64,000 nt of DNA, from NCBI RefSeq assembly GCF_000472425.1, contig NZ_AXAI01000003.1, positions 64,156-128,155 on the forward strand. The letters are read 5' to 3'. The stretch is from Bradyrhizobium sp. Tv2a-2. GTDB lineage: Bacteria; Pseudomonadota; Alphaproteobacteria; Rhizobiales; Xanthobacteraceae. The notes beneath the pieces are model-generated. The model saw only the letters and a program-made list of their open reading frames with translations, had not been told where the DNA came from and did no database searches. Every line of letters starts with the position of its first letter. Within the stretch, counting starts at the first letter, position 1. The translations under genes were made by a program, and so were the position numbers. Positions 11,736-25,960 of the stretch are shown one piece after another.

Positions 11736-13136
11736 CTACATATGGATCGCCCGCTTGCCGACCGCAAGCGCCGCTTCCTTGATGGCTTCCGAACGGGTCG
11801 GATGGGCGTGGCAGGTGCGCGCGAGGTCCTCCGCAGAACCACCGAACTCCATTAATACCGCCGCTTCGTGGATCATTTCGCCGGCTTCGCGGCCGACAAT
11901 ATGAACGCCGAGCACGCGGTCGGTCTTCGCATCTGCGAGAATTTTCACAAAGCCGTCAGTGGTCTGGTTGACCTTGGAGCGGCCATTGGCGGTGAAGGGA
12001 AATTTACCGACGGTATACGGAATGCCGGCCTGCTTCAGCTCTTCCTCAGTCTTGCCGACTGAGGACACTTCCGGCGTTGTATACACGACGCCAGGGATCA
12101 CGTCGTAATTCACGTGTCCCGCCTGGCCGGCGATGATTTCGGCAACGGCAACGCCTTCATCCTCGGCCTTGTGCGCCAGCATCGGACCCGCCACCACATC
12201 GCCGATGGCATAGATACCCTTGACCGAGGTTGCGAAATGCGGATCGATCTGAACCCGGCCGCGATTGTCCAGCGCGACACCGGCCTCCTTCAGCCCGAGG
12301 CCTTCGGTGTAGGGCACGCGTCCGATGCAGACCAGCACGACGTCGGCTTCGATCGTTTCCGCCGCGCCACCGGCCGCGGGCTCGATCTTGACGCCGAGCA
12401 TCTTGCCCGAGGTGTCGACGGCGGTGACCTTGGACGACAGCTTGAAGACAAAGCCCTGCTTTTCCAGGAGACGCTGAAATTGCTTGGCGATCTCGCCGTC
12501 CATCCCCGGTAAAATACGGTCCAGGAATTCCACGACCATGACCTCGGCACCGAGGCGGCGCCAGACCGAGCCAAGCTCGAGGCCAATGACGCCGGCGCCG
12601 ACGATCAGAAGCTTCTCCGGCACCTTCTCAAGCGACAGCGCGCCGGTCGAGGAGACGATGCGCTTCTCGTCGATATCGATGCCCTTCAGCTTCGCGACAT
12701 CGGAGCCGGTGGCGATCACTATGTTCCTGGTCTCGATCGTCTCGGTCTTGCCGTCGGCCGAAACCTCGACCTTGCCGGCGCCGAGAATCCTGCCGACGCC
12801 GCGGATTACGTCGATCTTGTTCTTCTTCATCAGGAACTCGACGCCCTTGACGTTGCCGTCAATGCCCTGCTGCTTGAAGTTCATCATCGAGGGCAAATCG
12901 AGCTTCGGCGCGGAGACGCTAACGCCCATCTTGGCAAAGGAATGCTCCGCTTCCTCGAACATTTCGGACGCATGCAGAAGCGCCTTCGACGGCATGCAGC
13001 CGATATTGAGGCAGGTGCCGCCGAGGGTCGCGTTCTTCTCGACAACGGCGACTTTCATACCGAGCTGAGCCGCGCGGATCGCGCAGACATAGCCGCCAGG
13101 ACCGGTGCCGATGACAACGAGATCGTAAGTGGGCAT
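11736..13136 (-). CDS. lpdA: Dihydrolipoyl dehydrogenase (E3)
   Basis: FAD-dependent E3 component, 466 residues, which reoxidises dihydrolipoamide on the E2 of 2-oxoglutarate dehydrogenase and passes electrons to NAD+. It has the FAD-binding motif [17 protein letters not shown] at the N terminus, the redox disulfide [13 protein letters not shown] with C42 and C47, an NAD site [13 protein letters not shown], and the C-terminal HAHPTRSE catalytic His-Glu pair. It lies downstream of odhB in the same minus-strand series, separated by an SDR gene, so it is probably the E3 dedicated to that complex. Confidence 0.96.
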   Translation of the reverse strand: MPTYDLVVIGTGPGGYVCAIRAAQLGMKVAVVEKNATLGGTCLNIGCMPSKALLHASEMFEEAEHSFAKMGVSVSAPKLDLPSMMNFKQQGIDGNVKGVEFLMKKNKIDVIRGVGRILGAGKVEVSADGKTETIETRNIVIATGSDVAKLKGIDIDEKRIVSSTGALSLEKVPEKLLIVGAGVIGLELGSVWRRLGAEVMVVEFLDRILPGMDGEIAKQFQRLLEKQGFVFKLSSKVTAVDTSGKMLGVKIEPAAGGAAETIEADVVLVCIGRVPYTEGLGLKEAGVALDNRGRVQIDPHFATSVKGIYAIGDVVAGPMLAHKAEDEGVAVAEIIAGQAGHVNYDVIPGVVYTTPEVSSVGKTEEELKQAGIPYTVGKFPFTANGRSKVNQTTDGFVKILADAKTDRVLGVHIVGREAGEMIHEAAVLMEFGGSAEDLARTCHAHPTRSEAIKEAALAVGKRAIHM

Positions 13137-13173
13137 GATTGACGTCCTGTATGCTTAAGGCTTGTGACAGGTA

Positions 13174-13920
13174 TTAGCGACCGCCCGAGACATCAAGGAT
13201 GGTGCTGGTCACGTAGGAGGCGTCGTCCGACATCAGCCAGACGATGGCATTGGCGATTTCATCCGCAGTGCCGACGCGCTTCATCGGCACGTTGGGCGCA
13301 AGGCGATGCGCCCGGTCAGGCTCGCCGCCTGAAGCATGGATGTCCGTATCGATCAGCCCGGGCCTGATTCCGGCGACGCGGATACCTTCGCCCGCGACCT
13401 CATAGCCGAGGCCGATGGTGAAGGAATCGATCGCGCCTTTCGAAGCCGCGTAATCGACATAGGTGTTGGGCGAGCCGAGCTTGGCCGCGACCGACGACAG
13501 ATTGACGATCACGCCGCCCCTGCCGCCATGGCGGGTCGACATTCTCTTCACAGCTTCCCGTGCGCACAAAATGCTGCCGGTGACATTGACCGCCATCATC
13601 CGCTGGATACGCTCGGCCGGCATCTCGTCGACACGCGAGGTCTTGCCGACAATACCGGCATTGTTGACCAGCGCGCCGAGCGTACCGAATTTGTCGGCGG
13701 CCGCAAACAGCGCGAGGATGTCGGCCTCCTCGCCGACATCGCATTTCACCGCGATCGCCTTGCCGTTCCTGGCCTCGATCGCGGCAACGACTTGGTTTGC
13801 GGCAGCCTCATTGCTGGCATAGCCAACGACGACGCGATAGCCGCGTTCAGCACAAGCAAGCGCCGCAGCGCGGCCAATGCCGCGGCTGCCGCCGGTGATC
13901 ACTACAACCTTGTCGGTCAA
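13174..13920 (-). CDS. Short-chain dehydrogenase/reductase
   Basis: Classical SDR of 248 residues with the nucleotide-binding motif TGGSRGIG at residues 9-16, the NNAG structural motif (LVNNAGIVGK), and the catalytic Tyr-Lys pair in YVDYAASKGAID. The arrangement resembles FabG-type NADPH-dependent 3-oxoacyl reductases, but the substrate cannot be read from sequence. It is inserted between odhB (40 bp) and lpdA (37 bp) and is co-oriented, so it is very probably co-transcribed with the 2-oxoglutarate dehydrogenase genes. Confidence 0.88.
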   Translation of the reverse strand: MTDKVVVITGGSRGIGRAAALACAERGYRVVVGYASNEAAANQVVAAIEARNGKAIAVKCDVGEEADILALFAAADKFGTLGALVNNAGIVGKTSRVDEMPAERIQRMMAVNVTGSILCAREAVKRMSTRHGGRGGVIVNLSSVAAKLGSPNTYVDYAASKGAIDSFTIGLGYEVAGEGIRVAGIRPGLIDTDIHASGGEPDRAHRLAPNVPMKRVGTADEIANAIVWLMSDDASYVTSTILDVSGGR

Positions 13921-13960
13921 CGTCGCCCCCGATGCTGAATGCCCACCCGGCTATGCGCGA

Positions 13961-15208
13961 TCACAGGTCCAGCACCAGGCGTGCCGGGTCCTCCAGGCTC
14001 TCCTTGACGCGCACCAGGAAGGTGACTGCTTCCTTGCCGTCGATGACGCGATGATCGTAGGACAGGGCCAGATACATCATCGGGCGCGCTTCGATCTTGC
14101 CGCCGACCACCATCGGCCGTTCCTGGATCTTGTGCATGCCGAGGATGGCCGACTGCGGCGCGTTCAGGATCGGGGTCGACATCAAGGAGCCGTAGATGCC
14201 GCCATTGGTGATGGTGAAGGTGCCGCCCTGCATCTCCTCGATCTTGAGCTGGCCGTCGCGGGCGCGGCGGCCGTAATCGGCGATTCCCTTCTCGATTTGG
14301 GCGATCGACTTCTCGTCGCAGTCGCGTACCACCGGCACCACGAGGCCGCGGTCGGTGCCGACCGCAATGCCGATGTGGTAGTAGTTCTTGTAGATCAGGT
14401 CCGAGCCATCGATCTCGGCATTGACGGCCGGGATGTCCTTCAGCGCCTGCACGCAGGCTTTGGTGAAGAAGCCCATGAAGCCGAGCTTCACGCCGTGCTT
14501 CTTCTCGAACACGTCCTTGTACTGGGCGCGCATCGCCATGACGTGGGTCATGTCGACCTCGTTGAAGGTCGTCAGCATCGCCGCGGTGTTCTGCACGTCC
14601 TTCAGGCGGCGCGCGATGGTCTGGCGCAGCCGGGTCATTCGCACCCGCTCCTCGCGGGCGGCATCATCGGCCGGCGACGGCGCGCGGACCTGCACCGCGG
14701 CAGCGGGCTGATTGACCGGCGTCGGCGCGGACGCGGCGCGCTCGATGGCCGCCAGCATGTCGCCCTTGGTGACGCGGCCATCCTTGCCGGAGCCCGGCAC
14801 GGTGGAAGCATCGACACCGCTCTCGGCCGAGAGCTTGCGCACCGAGGGTGCGAGCGGCGCATCGGCCGGCGCGACCTTCGGCGGGGCGGCGGGGGCCGGC
14901 GGCGGCGCAGCCGGCTTGGCGGCAGCAGGCGCGGCGGCCGCGGCAGGCGCCGCAGCCGGCTTTGCGCCAGCCGCACCATCGGTGATCTGGCCAAGCAGCG
15001 CGCCGACCGCAACCGTCTGGCCATCCTTGGCGATGATCTCGCCGAGCGTCCCGGCCGACGGTGCCGGCACCTCGATGGTGACCTTGTCGGTCTCGAGCTC
15101 GACCAGGGGCTCGTCGACTGCGACCGGGTCGCCCGCTTTCTTGAACCAGCGGCCGATGGTGGCCTCAGTGACGGACTCGCCGAGCGTCGGAACGCGAATT
15201 TCGGTCAT
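13961..15208 (-). CDS. odhB: Dihydrolipoyl succinyltransferase (E2 of 2-oxoglutarate dehydrogenase)
   Basis: Core E2 of 415 residues that transfers the succinyl group to CoA. It has an N-terminal lipoyl domain with the lipoylated lysine K42 in LETDKVTIE, a Pro/Ala-rich flexible linker at about 78-115, a peripheral-subunit-binding segment ([12 protein letters not shown]), and the catalytic acyltransferase domain ending in [11 protein letters not shown]. One lipoyl domain is usual for E2o. It follows sucA by 172 bp; that gap contains a REP hairpin. Confidence 0.96.
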   Translation of the reverse strand: MTEIRVPTLGESVTEATIGRWFKKAGDPVAVDEPLVELETDKVTIEVPAPSAGTLGEIIAKDGQTVAVGALLGQITDGAAGAKPAAAPAAAAAPAAAKPAAPPPAPAAPPKVAPADAPLAPSVRKLSAESGVDASTVPGSGKDGRVTKGDMLAAIERAASAPTPVNQPAAAVQVRAPSPADDAAREERVRMTRLRQTIARRLKDVQNTAAMLTTFNEVDMTHVMAMRAQYKDVFEKKHGVKLGFMGFFTKACVQALKDIPAVNAEIDGSDLIYKNYYHIGIAVGTDRGLVVPVVRDCDEKSIAQIEKGIADYGRRARDGQLKIEEMQGGTFTITNGGIYGSLMSTPILNAPQSAILGMHKIQERPMVVGGKIEARPMMYLALSYDHRVIDGKEAVTFLVRVKESLEDPARLVLDL

Positions 15209-15342
15209 GATTTTTCCTCGAAGAGAACCTGTGCGGTCATGGATTAACGGTCATCGCCCGCCTTGTGCGCGATTGCGCAGGTGGGGCGGGCGGCCCGGTG
15301 CGCCGAGACGATTGTGAGAAAACTGATTTCGCAGCGTACCGG

Positions 15343-15364
15343 ATGCCCCGCTTACGCGGGGCAT
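15343..15364. repeat. REP-like hairpin between sucA and odhB
   Basis: ATGCCCCGC (15343-15351) and GCGGGGCAT (15356-15364) form a perfect 9-bp stem with a TTAC loop. The same stem with an AAAA loop occurs at 23659-23680. It lies 17 bp after the sucA stop on the minus-strand transcript and could attenuate or stabilise mRNA between E1 and E2; it lacks a T run. Confidence 0.7.
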
Positions 15365-15380
15365 GACAACGTGAAAATTC

Positions 15381-18338
<2,958 letters not shown>

Positions 18339-18477
18339 GATGGCGTCCTGGTGATTTTTACTTTGCGCGACGAATAGGTCGCCGTCGCCGATCCCCCGGG
18401 CAGGGATTAGCGCGGTCATACCGACCGTTTACCTTATTTAGTATGAATGTTCTCGCCGAAAAGAACTAAGCCGTGAA

Positions 18478-19362
18478 TCAAGCTTTCAATTTTTCGGCCA
18501 GCGTATGCCCGAGCCGCGCGGGCGACGGAGAGACAGTGATTCCGGCCGATTCCATCGCCTCGGTCTTTGAACCAGCGTCACCCTTGCCCCCGGAGATGAT
18601 GGCGCCGGCGTGACCCATGCGGCGGCCCGGAGGAGCGGTGACGCCGGCGATGAAGCCGACCATGGGCTTCTTGCGGCCGCGCTTGGCCTCGTCCTTGATG
18701 AACTGGGCGGCGTCCTCCTCGGCCGAGCCGCCGATCTCGCCGATCATGATGATCGAGGTGGTCTTGGGGTCGGCGAGAAACATTTCCAGCACGTCGATGA
18801 ACTCGGTGCCCTTGACCGGATCGCCGCCGATGCCGACCGCGGTGGTCTGGCCGAGGCCTTCCTGGGTGGTCTGGAACACCGCCTCATAGGTCAGGGTACC
18901 GGAGCGGGAGACGATGCCGACATTGCCGGGCTTGAAGATGTTGGCCGGCATGATGCCGATCTTGCATTCGCCGGCGGTCATCACGCCCGGGCAGTTCGGC
19001 CCGATCAGGCGGGACTTGGAGCCGGACAGCGAGCGCTTCACCCGGACCATGTCGAGCACCGGGATGCCCTCGGTGATGCAGACGATCAGCGGGATCTCCG
19101 CATCGATCGCCTCGCAGATCGCATCCGCCGCACCCGGCGGCGGCACGTAGATCACCGACGCATCGGCGCCGGTCTTGTTGCGTGCTTCCTGCACCGTATC
19201 GAACACCGGTAGCCCCAGATGCGTCGAGCCGCCTTTGCCGGGCGAGGTACCGCCGACCATCTGCGTGCCGTAGGCGATCGCCGCCTCGGAATGGAAGGTG
19301 CCGTTCTTGCCGGTAAAGCCCTGGCAGATGACCTTGGTGTTCTTGTCGATCAGGATGGACAT
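18478..19362 (-). CDS. sucD: Succinyl-CoA synthetase alpha subunit
   Basis: Alpha subunit, 294 residues, which binds CoA and carries the phosphohistidine intermediate while succinyl-CoA is converted to succinate with ATP or GTP formation. The active-site histidine is H251 in [14 protein letters not shown], and the CoA-binding Rossmann motif [12 protein letters not shown] is at the N terminus. It follows a DUF1579 gene by 33 bp rather than following sucC directly, which is the odd point in this operon. Confidence 0.97.
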   Translation of the reverse strand: MSILIDKNTKVICQGFTGKNGTFHSEAAIAYGTQMVGGTSPGKGGSTHLGLPVFDTVQEARNKTGADASVIYVPPPGAADAICEAIDAEIPLIVCITEGIPVLDMVRVKRSLSGSKSRLIGPNCPGVMTAGECKIGIMPANIFKPGNVGIVSRSGTLTYEAVFQTTQEGLGQTTAVGIGGDPVKGTEFIDVLEMFLADPKTTSIIMIGEIGGSAEEDAAQFIKDEAKRGRKKPMVGFIAGVTAPPGRRMGHAGAIISGGKGDAGSKTEAMESAGITVSPSPARLGHTLAEKLKA

Positions 19363-19395
19363 GTTTGCTGATGCTTCCGCGCGAACTGAGGTGGA

Positions 19396-19875
19396 CTAAT
19401 TGATCCGCTTGTAGACGCCGGTGAGCACGTCGCTCCAACCTTCGGCATCGGGCGAGAACTGGATTTTCATGGAGTAGCTGTTGTCGTCGACGATGTCGTA
19501 GACGTGACGCGCATTGCCGCGCAGCGAGCCGCGCACCAGTGTCAGGGTCTTGCCGACCCAGGAGCCGGAGGCCGGCGACGGCGGGAAATAGCCGAGCGAG
19601 TCGTGCCAGAACAATTTGTAGAGGCGGTCCTCGCGGTCGTAGGTGAAGAGCGCATGAGTCGCAAAGCTCTCCTTGCCGTCGCGGGTCTGGTGCACGTCCT
19701 GGATCAGATAGAAGCCGTTGAGATCGATGCGCGCGACAACACGCGAGGTAGCAGGGCCGCCTTGCACCCAGCGCGACGGGTAGACCATCTCCTCTCCGCT
19801 CCATTCGCCGGCGAACACCTTCAATTTGCGGTGCTCCTCCGATGGCGACGGCGCGGCGAGATGGTTCTCGGTCAT
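19396..19875 (-). CDS. DUF1579-like protein between sucC and sucD
   Basis: A 159-residue cytoplasmic-looking protein without signal peptide. The sequence (KLKVFAGEWSGEEMVYPS, VARIDLNGFYLIQDVHQTRDG, LTLVRGSLRGNARHVYDI) fits the DUF1579 group, predicted beta-barrel folds related to lipocalin-like proteins; that assignment is from memory of the pattern. It starts 4 bp after the sucC stop and ends 33 bp before sucD, so it is translationally embedded in the operon. No function in the TCA cycle is known to me. Confidence 0.8.
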   Translation of the reverse strand: MTENHLAAPSPSEEHRKLKVFAGEWSGEEMVYPSRWVQGGPATSRVVARIDLNGFYLIQDVHQTRDGKESFATHALFTYDREDRLYKLFWHDSLGYFPPSPASGSWVGKTLTLVRGSLRGNARHVYDIVDDNSYSMKIQFSPDAEGWSDVLTGVYKRIN

Positions 19876-19879
19876 GGCC

Positions 19880-21076
<1,197 letters not shown>

Positions 21077-21191
21077 CTAGGACGCTCCCCAAAGGCTTGC
21101 CCGCGAGCCCTGCCAGGCCCACACCCATTTCCCGTCTGGTATACCATATACCAAGATCGCATCAAGACGTCGGAACTGACTTTCGACCGGC

Positions 21192-22237
<1,046 letters not shown>

Positions 22238-22288
22238 GTCACGCTAGGCCCATTTGTCGGCCCTGCCGAGAATTCAGCCATGCACCCC

Positions 22289-22382
22289 GTCATTCCGGGG
22301 CGATGCGCCCGGAATCGAACCCGGAATCCGGAGGTTGTAACGCGAGATTCCGGGCTCCTCGCTGCGCGACGCCCGGAATGAC
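22289..22382. repeat. REP-like long palindrome downstream of zapE
   Basis: GTCATTCCGGGG at the left and GCCCGGAATGAC at the right end are near-perfect inverted ends, with internal CCGGAATC and GATTCCGG pairs. The element belongs to the CATTCCGGG family also seen at 40948-41046. It separates mdh from zapE and folds into one long hairpin. Confidence 0.75.
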
Positions 22383-22393
22383 GCCAGGCAGAC

Positions 22394-23578
22394 TTACGTC
22401 TCCACCAGCCCGGTCGTAGCGCCGCTGGCGGCCGAGTCCTTCCTTCCGTGCGGTTGCGCCAAATAGGACGCTGAACTCATCTCGATCAGGCGCGAGGACG
22501 TCCGCTTGAACTCGTTGGCTTCGACGCCCTCGGATGCAATGTACAGCGCCACCGGATGCGCCGCAGCCGACGCCATCAACTTCACGGCATTGTCATAGAG
22601 CGTGTCGATCAGCGAGATGAAGCGCTTGGCGGCATTTCGCTCGGAATAGTCCATGACCGGGACATGGTCGAGCAGGATGGTATGGTAATCATGCGCGAGC
22701 CGCAGGTAGTCCGAGGCGCCGAGCGGCTTCTCGCAGAGATCGGCAAAGGAAAACCGCGCCACGCCATGCGAGGAGCACGGCACGTGCAGCGTGCGGCCCT
22801 TGATCGAAATATCCCGCGGCTTGCACGGCGCCTTGCCGGTCATTTTTGCCCAGGCCTTGTCCAGGGCCGTATCGGCTTCCGCATCCGCCGGCACCCACCA
22901 CATCTTGCCGCCGGCGAGCTTCTCCAGGCGAAAATCGGTGCGCGCATCCAGCCTCACAACATCCATGTGCGCCTGGATGTGCGCGATGAAGGGCAGGAAC
23001 AGGGCGCGGTTCAAGCCGCCCTTGTAGAGATCTTCCGGCGCGACATTGGAAGTCGCGACCACCACGGTGCCGAGTTCGAACAATCTTGCGAACAGGCGGC
23101 CGAGGATCATGGCATCGGCAATGTCGGTGACGTGAAACTCGTCGAAACAGAGCAGCCACGCTTCGTCGAAAACCGCCGACGCGGTCAGCGTGATCACGTC
23201 GGCATCGGCGATCTCGCCGCGCGCGATCGACTGACGGTAGCCATAGATGCGCTCATGCACGTCGGCCATGAACTCGTGGAAATGCGCCCTGCGCTTGTGC
23301 TCGACCGGGCTTGCCTGAAAGAACAGGTCCATCAGCATGGTCTTGCCGCGGCCGACCTCGCCATGGACGTAAAGGCCACGCGGGGGCGGCGCGTCCTTGT
23401 CGCCGAACAGCCGACCGAGCAGGCCCTGCCTGCGCAGCGGCTTGTAACCATCCAGGCGCTGTTCGAGGCCTGCATAGGCCTCGACAAGCTCGGCCTGCGC
23501 CGGGTCCGCCTCGATGGCGCCGGAGGCGATCAGAGCAAGGTACTGCGTGCGGAAGGAAGATGACGGCGGGGTCAGCAT
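22394..23578 (-). CDS. zapE: Cell division protein ZapE (AFG1-like ATPase)
   Basis: P-loop ATPase of 394 residues of the AFG1/ZapE family; in E. coli ZapE binds FtsZ and is needed for division under stress. The Walker A is HGEVGRGKTMLMD, followed by the family block HFHEFMADVHERI, Walker B LLCFDEFHVTDIADAMIL and ATSNVAPEDLYKGGLNR. The start at 23578 is supported by AAGGAGG five bases upstream; the frame continues upstream to 23650 without conservation. Confidence 0.93.
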   Translation of the reverse strand: MLTPPSSSFRTQYLALIASGAIEADPAQAELVEAYAGLEQRLDGYKPLRRQGLLGRLFGDKDAPPPRGLYVHGEVGRGKTMLMDLFFQASPVEHKRRAHFHEFMADVHERIYGYRQSIARGEIADADVITLTASAVFDEAWLLCFDEFHVTDIADAMILGRLFARLFELGTVVVATSNVAPEDLYKGGLNRALFLPFIAHIQAHMDVVRLDARTDFRLEKLAGGKMWWVPADAEADTALDKAWAKMTGKAPCKPRDISIKGRTLHVPCSSHGVARFSFADLCEKPLGASDYLRLAHDYHTILLDHVPVMDYSERNAAKRFISLIDTLYDNAVKLMASAAAHPVALYIASEGVEANEFKRTSSRLIEMSSASYLAQPHGRKDSAASGATTGLVET

Positions 23579-23658
23579 TGCCTCCTTACCGCATGAGAAG
23601 GGGCAAGATTCAAGCCGGCAAATGCAGTCGGGGTATGCAGGGATTAACATCCCCGGTC

Positions 23659-23755
23659 ATGCCCCGCAAAAGCGGGGCATCCGGTAGCCACCGGCCCATC
23701 GACTTAAGGACTATTGTCGCCGGGATACTGGATCGCCCGGTTCGAGCCGGGCGAT
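23659..23755. repeat. Two REP-like hairpins between thpR and zapE
   Basis: The first stem is ATGCCCCGC / GCGGGGCAT at 23659-23680 with an AAAA loop. The second is ATCGCCCGG / CCGGGCGAT at 23732-23755. Together they form a compound intergenic repeat like those at 3552 and 15343. Confidence 0.7.
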
Positions 23756-23788
23756 GCGAGCGCAGGATTGGCGAAAGCGCCCCGCACC

Positions 23789-24325
23789 TCACGCGCTCAG
23801 CGCGTAGGAATCCTCGACCACATAGGGGCCGCCGCCGGTAGAGGCGCGCGCGGAGAACAGGACGAAACGCTCGGCGGTGAAGACCTTGCTCGGGAAGTAG
23901 CCGCGCACCGAGAGATAATCGGCGACGTCCTGGCTTGATGCGTCATAGAGCCGGGCGAGCGTCACATGCGGGACGAATTTGCGGCCCTCCGGATCGAGGC
24001 CGAGGCGTTGCATCAGCCGCTCCAGCTCCGCCTGCAGCTCGATCAAGGGCCGGCTCGGCGCAATCGTCGCGACAACTGCGCGCGGCTTGCGTCCGCCGAA
24101 GCTTGTGAGCCCTTGCACCGTCACTTCAAAGGGCTTGCGGTCGATACGCGCAAGCAACATGGCGATCTCGTTGGCGGAGACGCCGTCGATATCGCCGATG
24201 AAGCGCAGGGTGACATGGTAGTTTTCGGGATCGATCCAGCGGGCGCCGGGAAGGCCACCTCGCAAACTGGATAGCGTCTGGCAGACGTCTTGAGGTATCT
24301 CCAGTCCAGTAAACAAACGCGGCAT
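23789..24325 (-). CDS. thpR: RNA 2',3'-cyclic phosphodiesterase (2H family)
   Basis: A 178-residue member of the 2H phosphoesterase family that opens 2',3'-cyclic phosphates in RNA. Both catalytic motifs are present: HVTL at residues 37-40 (ENYHVTLRFIGD) and HVTL again in FVPHVTLARL. The start MPRLFTGLEIP is the family start; upstream codons to 24418 look non-conserved. It stands alone on the minus strand between the REP pair and the esterase gene. Confidence 0.92.
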   Translation of the reverse strand: MPRLFTGLEIPQDVCQTLSSLRGGLPGARWIDPENYHVTLRFIGDIDGVSANEIAMLLARIDRKPFEVTVQGLTSFGGRKPRAVVATIAPSRPLIELQAELERLMQRLGLDPEGRKFVPHVTLARLYDASSQDVADYLSVRGYFPSKVFTAERFVLFSARASTGGGPYVVEDSYALSA

Positions 24326-24525
24326 CGTCAGGACTCCCGATGCTTGAGGCTTGATGCAACGCCATGGAAAGACCCAAAGCTCGACCAAACCTGACCACAA
24401 ATCCCGGCGGCGAATCACCGATGAGGAATTTGTACCGTAGATATATGACTCTGCGAAGCATCCCGGGTTAACGGATCGGAAACTCCGTAGAAATCCTGAG
24501 GGTTAAGCTTGAAGCTGCCCTAATT

Positions 24526-25230
24526 TCAACGGTGTTGCCCACCGATCGTGCCGACGAATGCCCGCACCGTGGGCAGGATTCGATTGACGATGATGTCGAC
24601 GCCCTCCGCCGTCGGATGCATTCCATCCGCCTGGTTGAGCTTCGCGTCGGCGGCGACGCCATCGAGGAAGAACGGATAGAGCGGCACACCGAAGGATTTC
24701 GCCAAATCCGGATAGATCGCGTTGAACTGTGCCGCATAGTCGCTGCCGTAGTTCGGCGGCGCCAGCATACCGCACACCATCACCGGAATGCCGCGCGCCT
24801 TCAACCGGCCGACGATATCGGACAGCGCATCGCGCGTGATCTTGGGATCGATCCCGCGAAGTGCGTCATTGGCGCCGAGCTCGAGGATAACGCCCTCGGT
24901 TCCATCGGGCACCGACCAGTCAAGGCGGTCGCGTCCACCGGAGGCGGTATCTCCCGATACCCCTGCATTGCTGATCTCGACATCCAGGCCGTTGTCGTTC
25001 AAGGCCTTTTGCAGGCGGGCCGGGAACGCGGCCTGGCCGGGAAGGCCGAGGCCGGCACTTAAGGAATCACCCAGAACGACCAGCTTGATCGGTTTGGCCT
25101 CACCACCCGGCGCGGGCTGTGAAAGAGCCGGCCAGGCCGTCATCATCGCGACCATCAACACGAGTATGTGCACGAAGTTTGGCGCGCGCCTCTCGACCCG
25201 AGTACACGAAGTGCCATATGACCGAGCCAT
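24526..25230 (-). CDS. GDSL-type esterase / TesA-like lysophospholipase, exported
   Basis: SGNH hydrolase of about 234 residues. Block I VVLGDSLSAG carries the nucleophile (S56 from this start), then ISNAGVSGDTASGG, the GAND block and the C-terminal DGMHPTAEG with the Asp-His pair. A hydrophobic stretch HILVLMVAMMTAWPALS is a signal peptide, so the enzyme works in the periplasm. The start is uncertain: ATG at 25230 shares CATG with the divergent ABC gene, ATG 25242 lies upstream, and a GTG further in would give a shorter signal. TesA-like esterases next to such ABC pairs are common in Proteobacteria. Confidence 0.88.
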   Translation of the reverse strand: MARSYGTSCTRVERRAPNFVHILVLMVAMMTAWPALSQPAPGGEAKPIKLVVLGDSLSAGLGLPGQAAFPARLQKALNDNGLDVEISNAGVSGDTASGGRDRLDWSVPDGTEGVILELGANDALRGIDPKITRDALSDIVGRLKARGIPVMVCGMLAPPNYGSDYAAQFNAIYPDLAKSFGVPLYPFFLDGVAADAKLNQADGMHPTAEGVDIIVNRILPTVRAFVGTIGGQHR

Positions 25231-25960
25231 GGACAGTCGCATCGATCCCTCACATTTGTCAGGCCTTGGGCCGGACACCATTTCCATTTCCAACGTCAAC
25301 CTCTCGCTCGGCACTGGTGCAGCGCGCGTCCATATTCTGAAGGACATCAGCCTTCAGGTGGCCTCGGGCGAGGCACTCGGCCTGATCGGGCCGTCAGGCT
25401 CCGGAAAATCCACGCTGCTGATGGTGATGGCCGGGTTGGAACGTCCTGATAGTGGAAACGTGGTGGTCAACGGCACGCCTTTCAATGCCCTGAACGAGGA
25501 TGCGCTGGCGCGCTTTCGCGGTCGCCAGGTCGGCATCGTCTTCCAGTCATTTCATTTGATCCCGACCATGACGGCGCTGGAGAATGTCGCCGTCCCGCTC
25601 GAACTTGCGGGCGTTGGCGATGCCGCCACGCGCGCCGCGCAGGAACTCGCTTCCGTCGGCCTCGGCGACCGGCTGCATCATTATCCGAGCCAGCTCTCCG
25701 GCGGCGAGCAGCAGCGCGTGGCGCTCGCGCGTGCGCTGGCGCCCGACCCTGCAATCCTGGTCGCGGACGAGCCAACCGGCAATCTCGATGAATCCACCGG
25801 CAAGCAGATCGTCGATCTCATCTTCGGCAAGCATGCCGAGCGCGGCATGACGCTGGTGCTGGTCACCCACGATCATTCGCTCGCCGAGCGTTGCGACCGC
25901 GTGGTGCGGCTGCGGTCGGGTCGGGTCGACTCGACGACATCGCGCAAATCCGCCTCATGA
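25229..25960 (+). CDS. ABC transporter ATP-binding protein (LolD/YbbA type)
   Basis: Nucleotide-binding subunit, 243 residues, with Walker A GPSGSGKST at 54-62, signature LSGGEQQRVALARAL, Walker B ILVADEPTGNLDE and the switch His in LVTHDHSLAERC. The relation to E. coli YbbA is supported by the FtsX-type permease that follows with an ATGA overlap and by the divergent TesA-like esterase, the same trio as tesA-ybbA-ybbP. The substrate is not known. The ATG overlaps the proposed esterase start, and no ribosome site is evident, so the N terminus is provisional. Confidence 0.9.
   Translation: MDSRIDPSHLSGLGPDTISISNVNLSLGTGAARVHILKDISLQVASGEALGLIGPSGSGKSTLLMVMAGLERPDSGNVVVNGTPFNALNEDALARFRGRQVGIVFQSFHLIPTMTALENVAVPLELAGVGDAATRAAQELASVGLGDRLHHYPSQLSGGEQQRVALARALAPDPAILVADEPTGNLDESTGKQIVDLIFGKHAERGMTLVLVTHDHSLAERCDRVVRLRSGRVDSTTSRKSAS

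Noticed and set aside
13877..15247. 456-codon plus-strand frame opposite odhB
   Set aside because: It is antisense to a clear E2 gene; the Arg/Gly-rich stretch is the reverse complement of the Pro/Ala linker.
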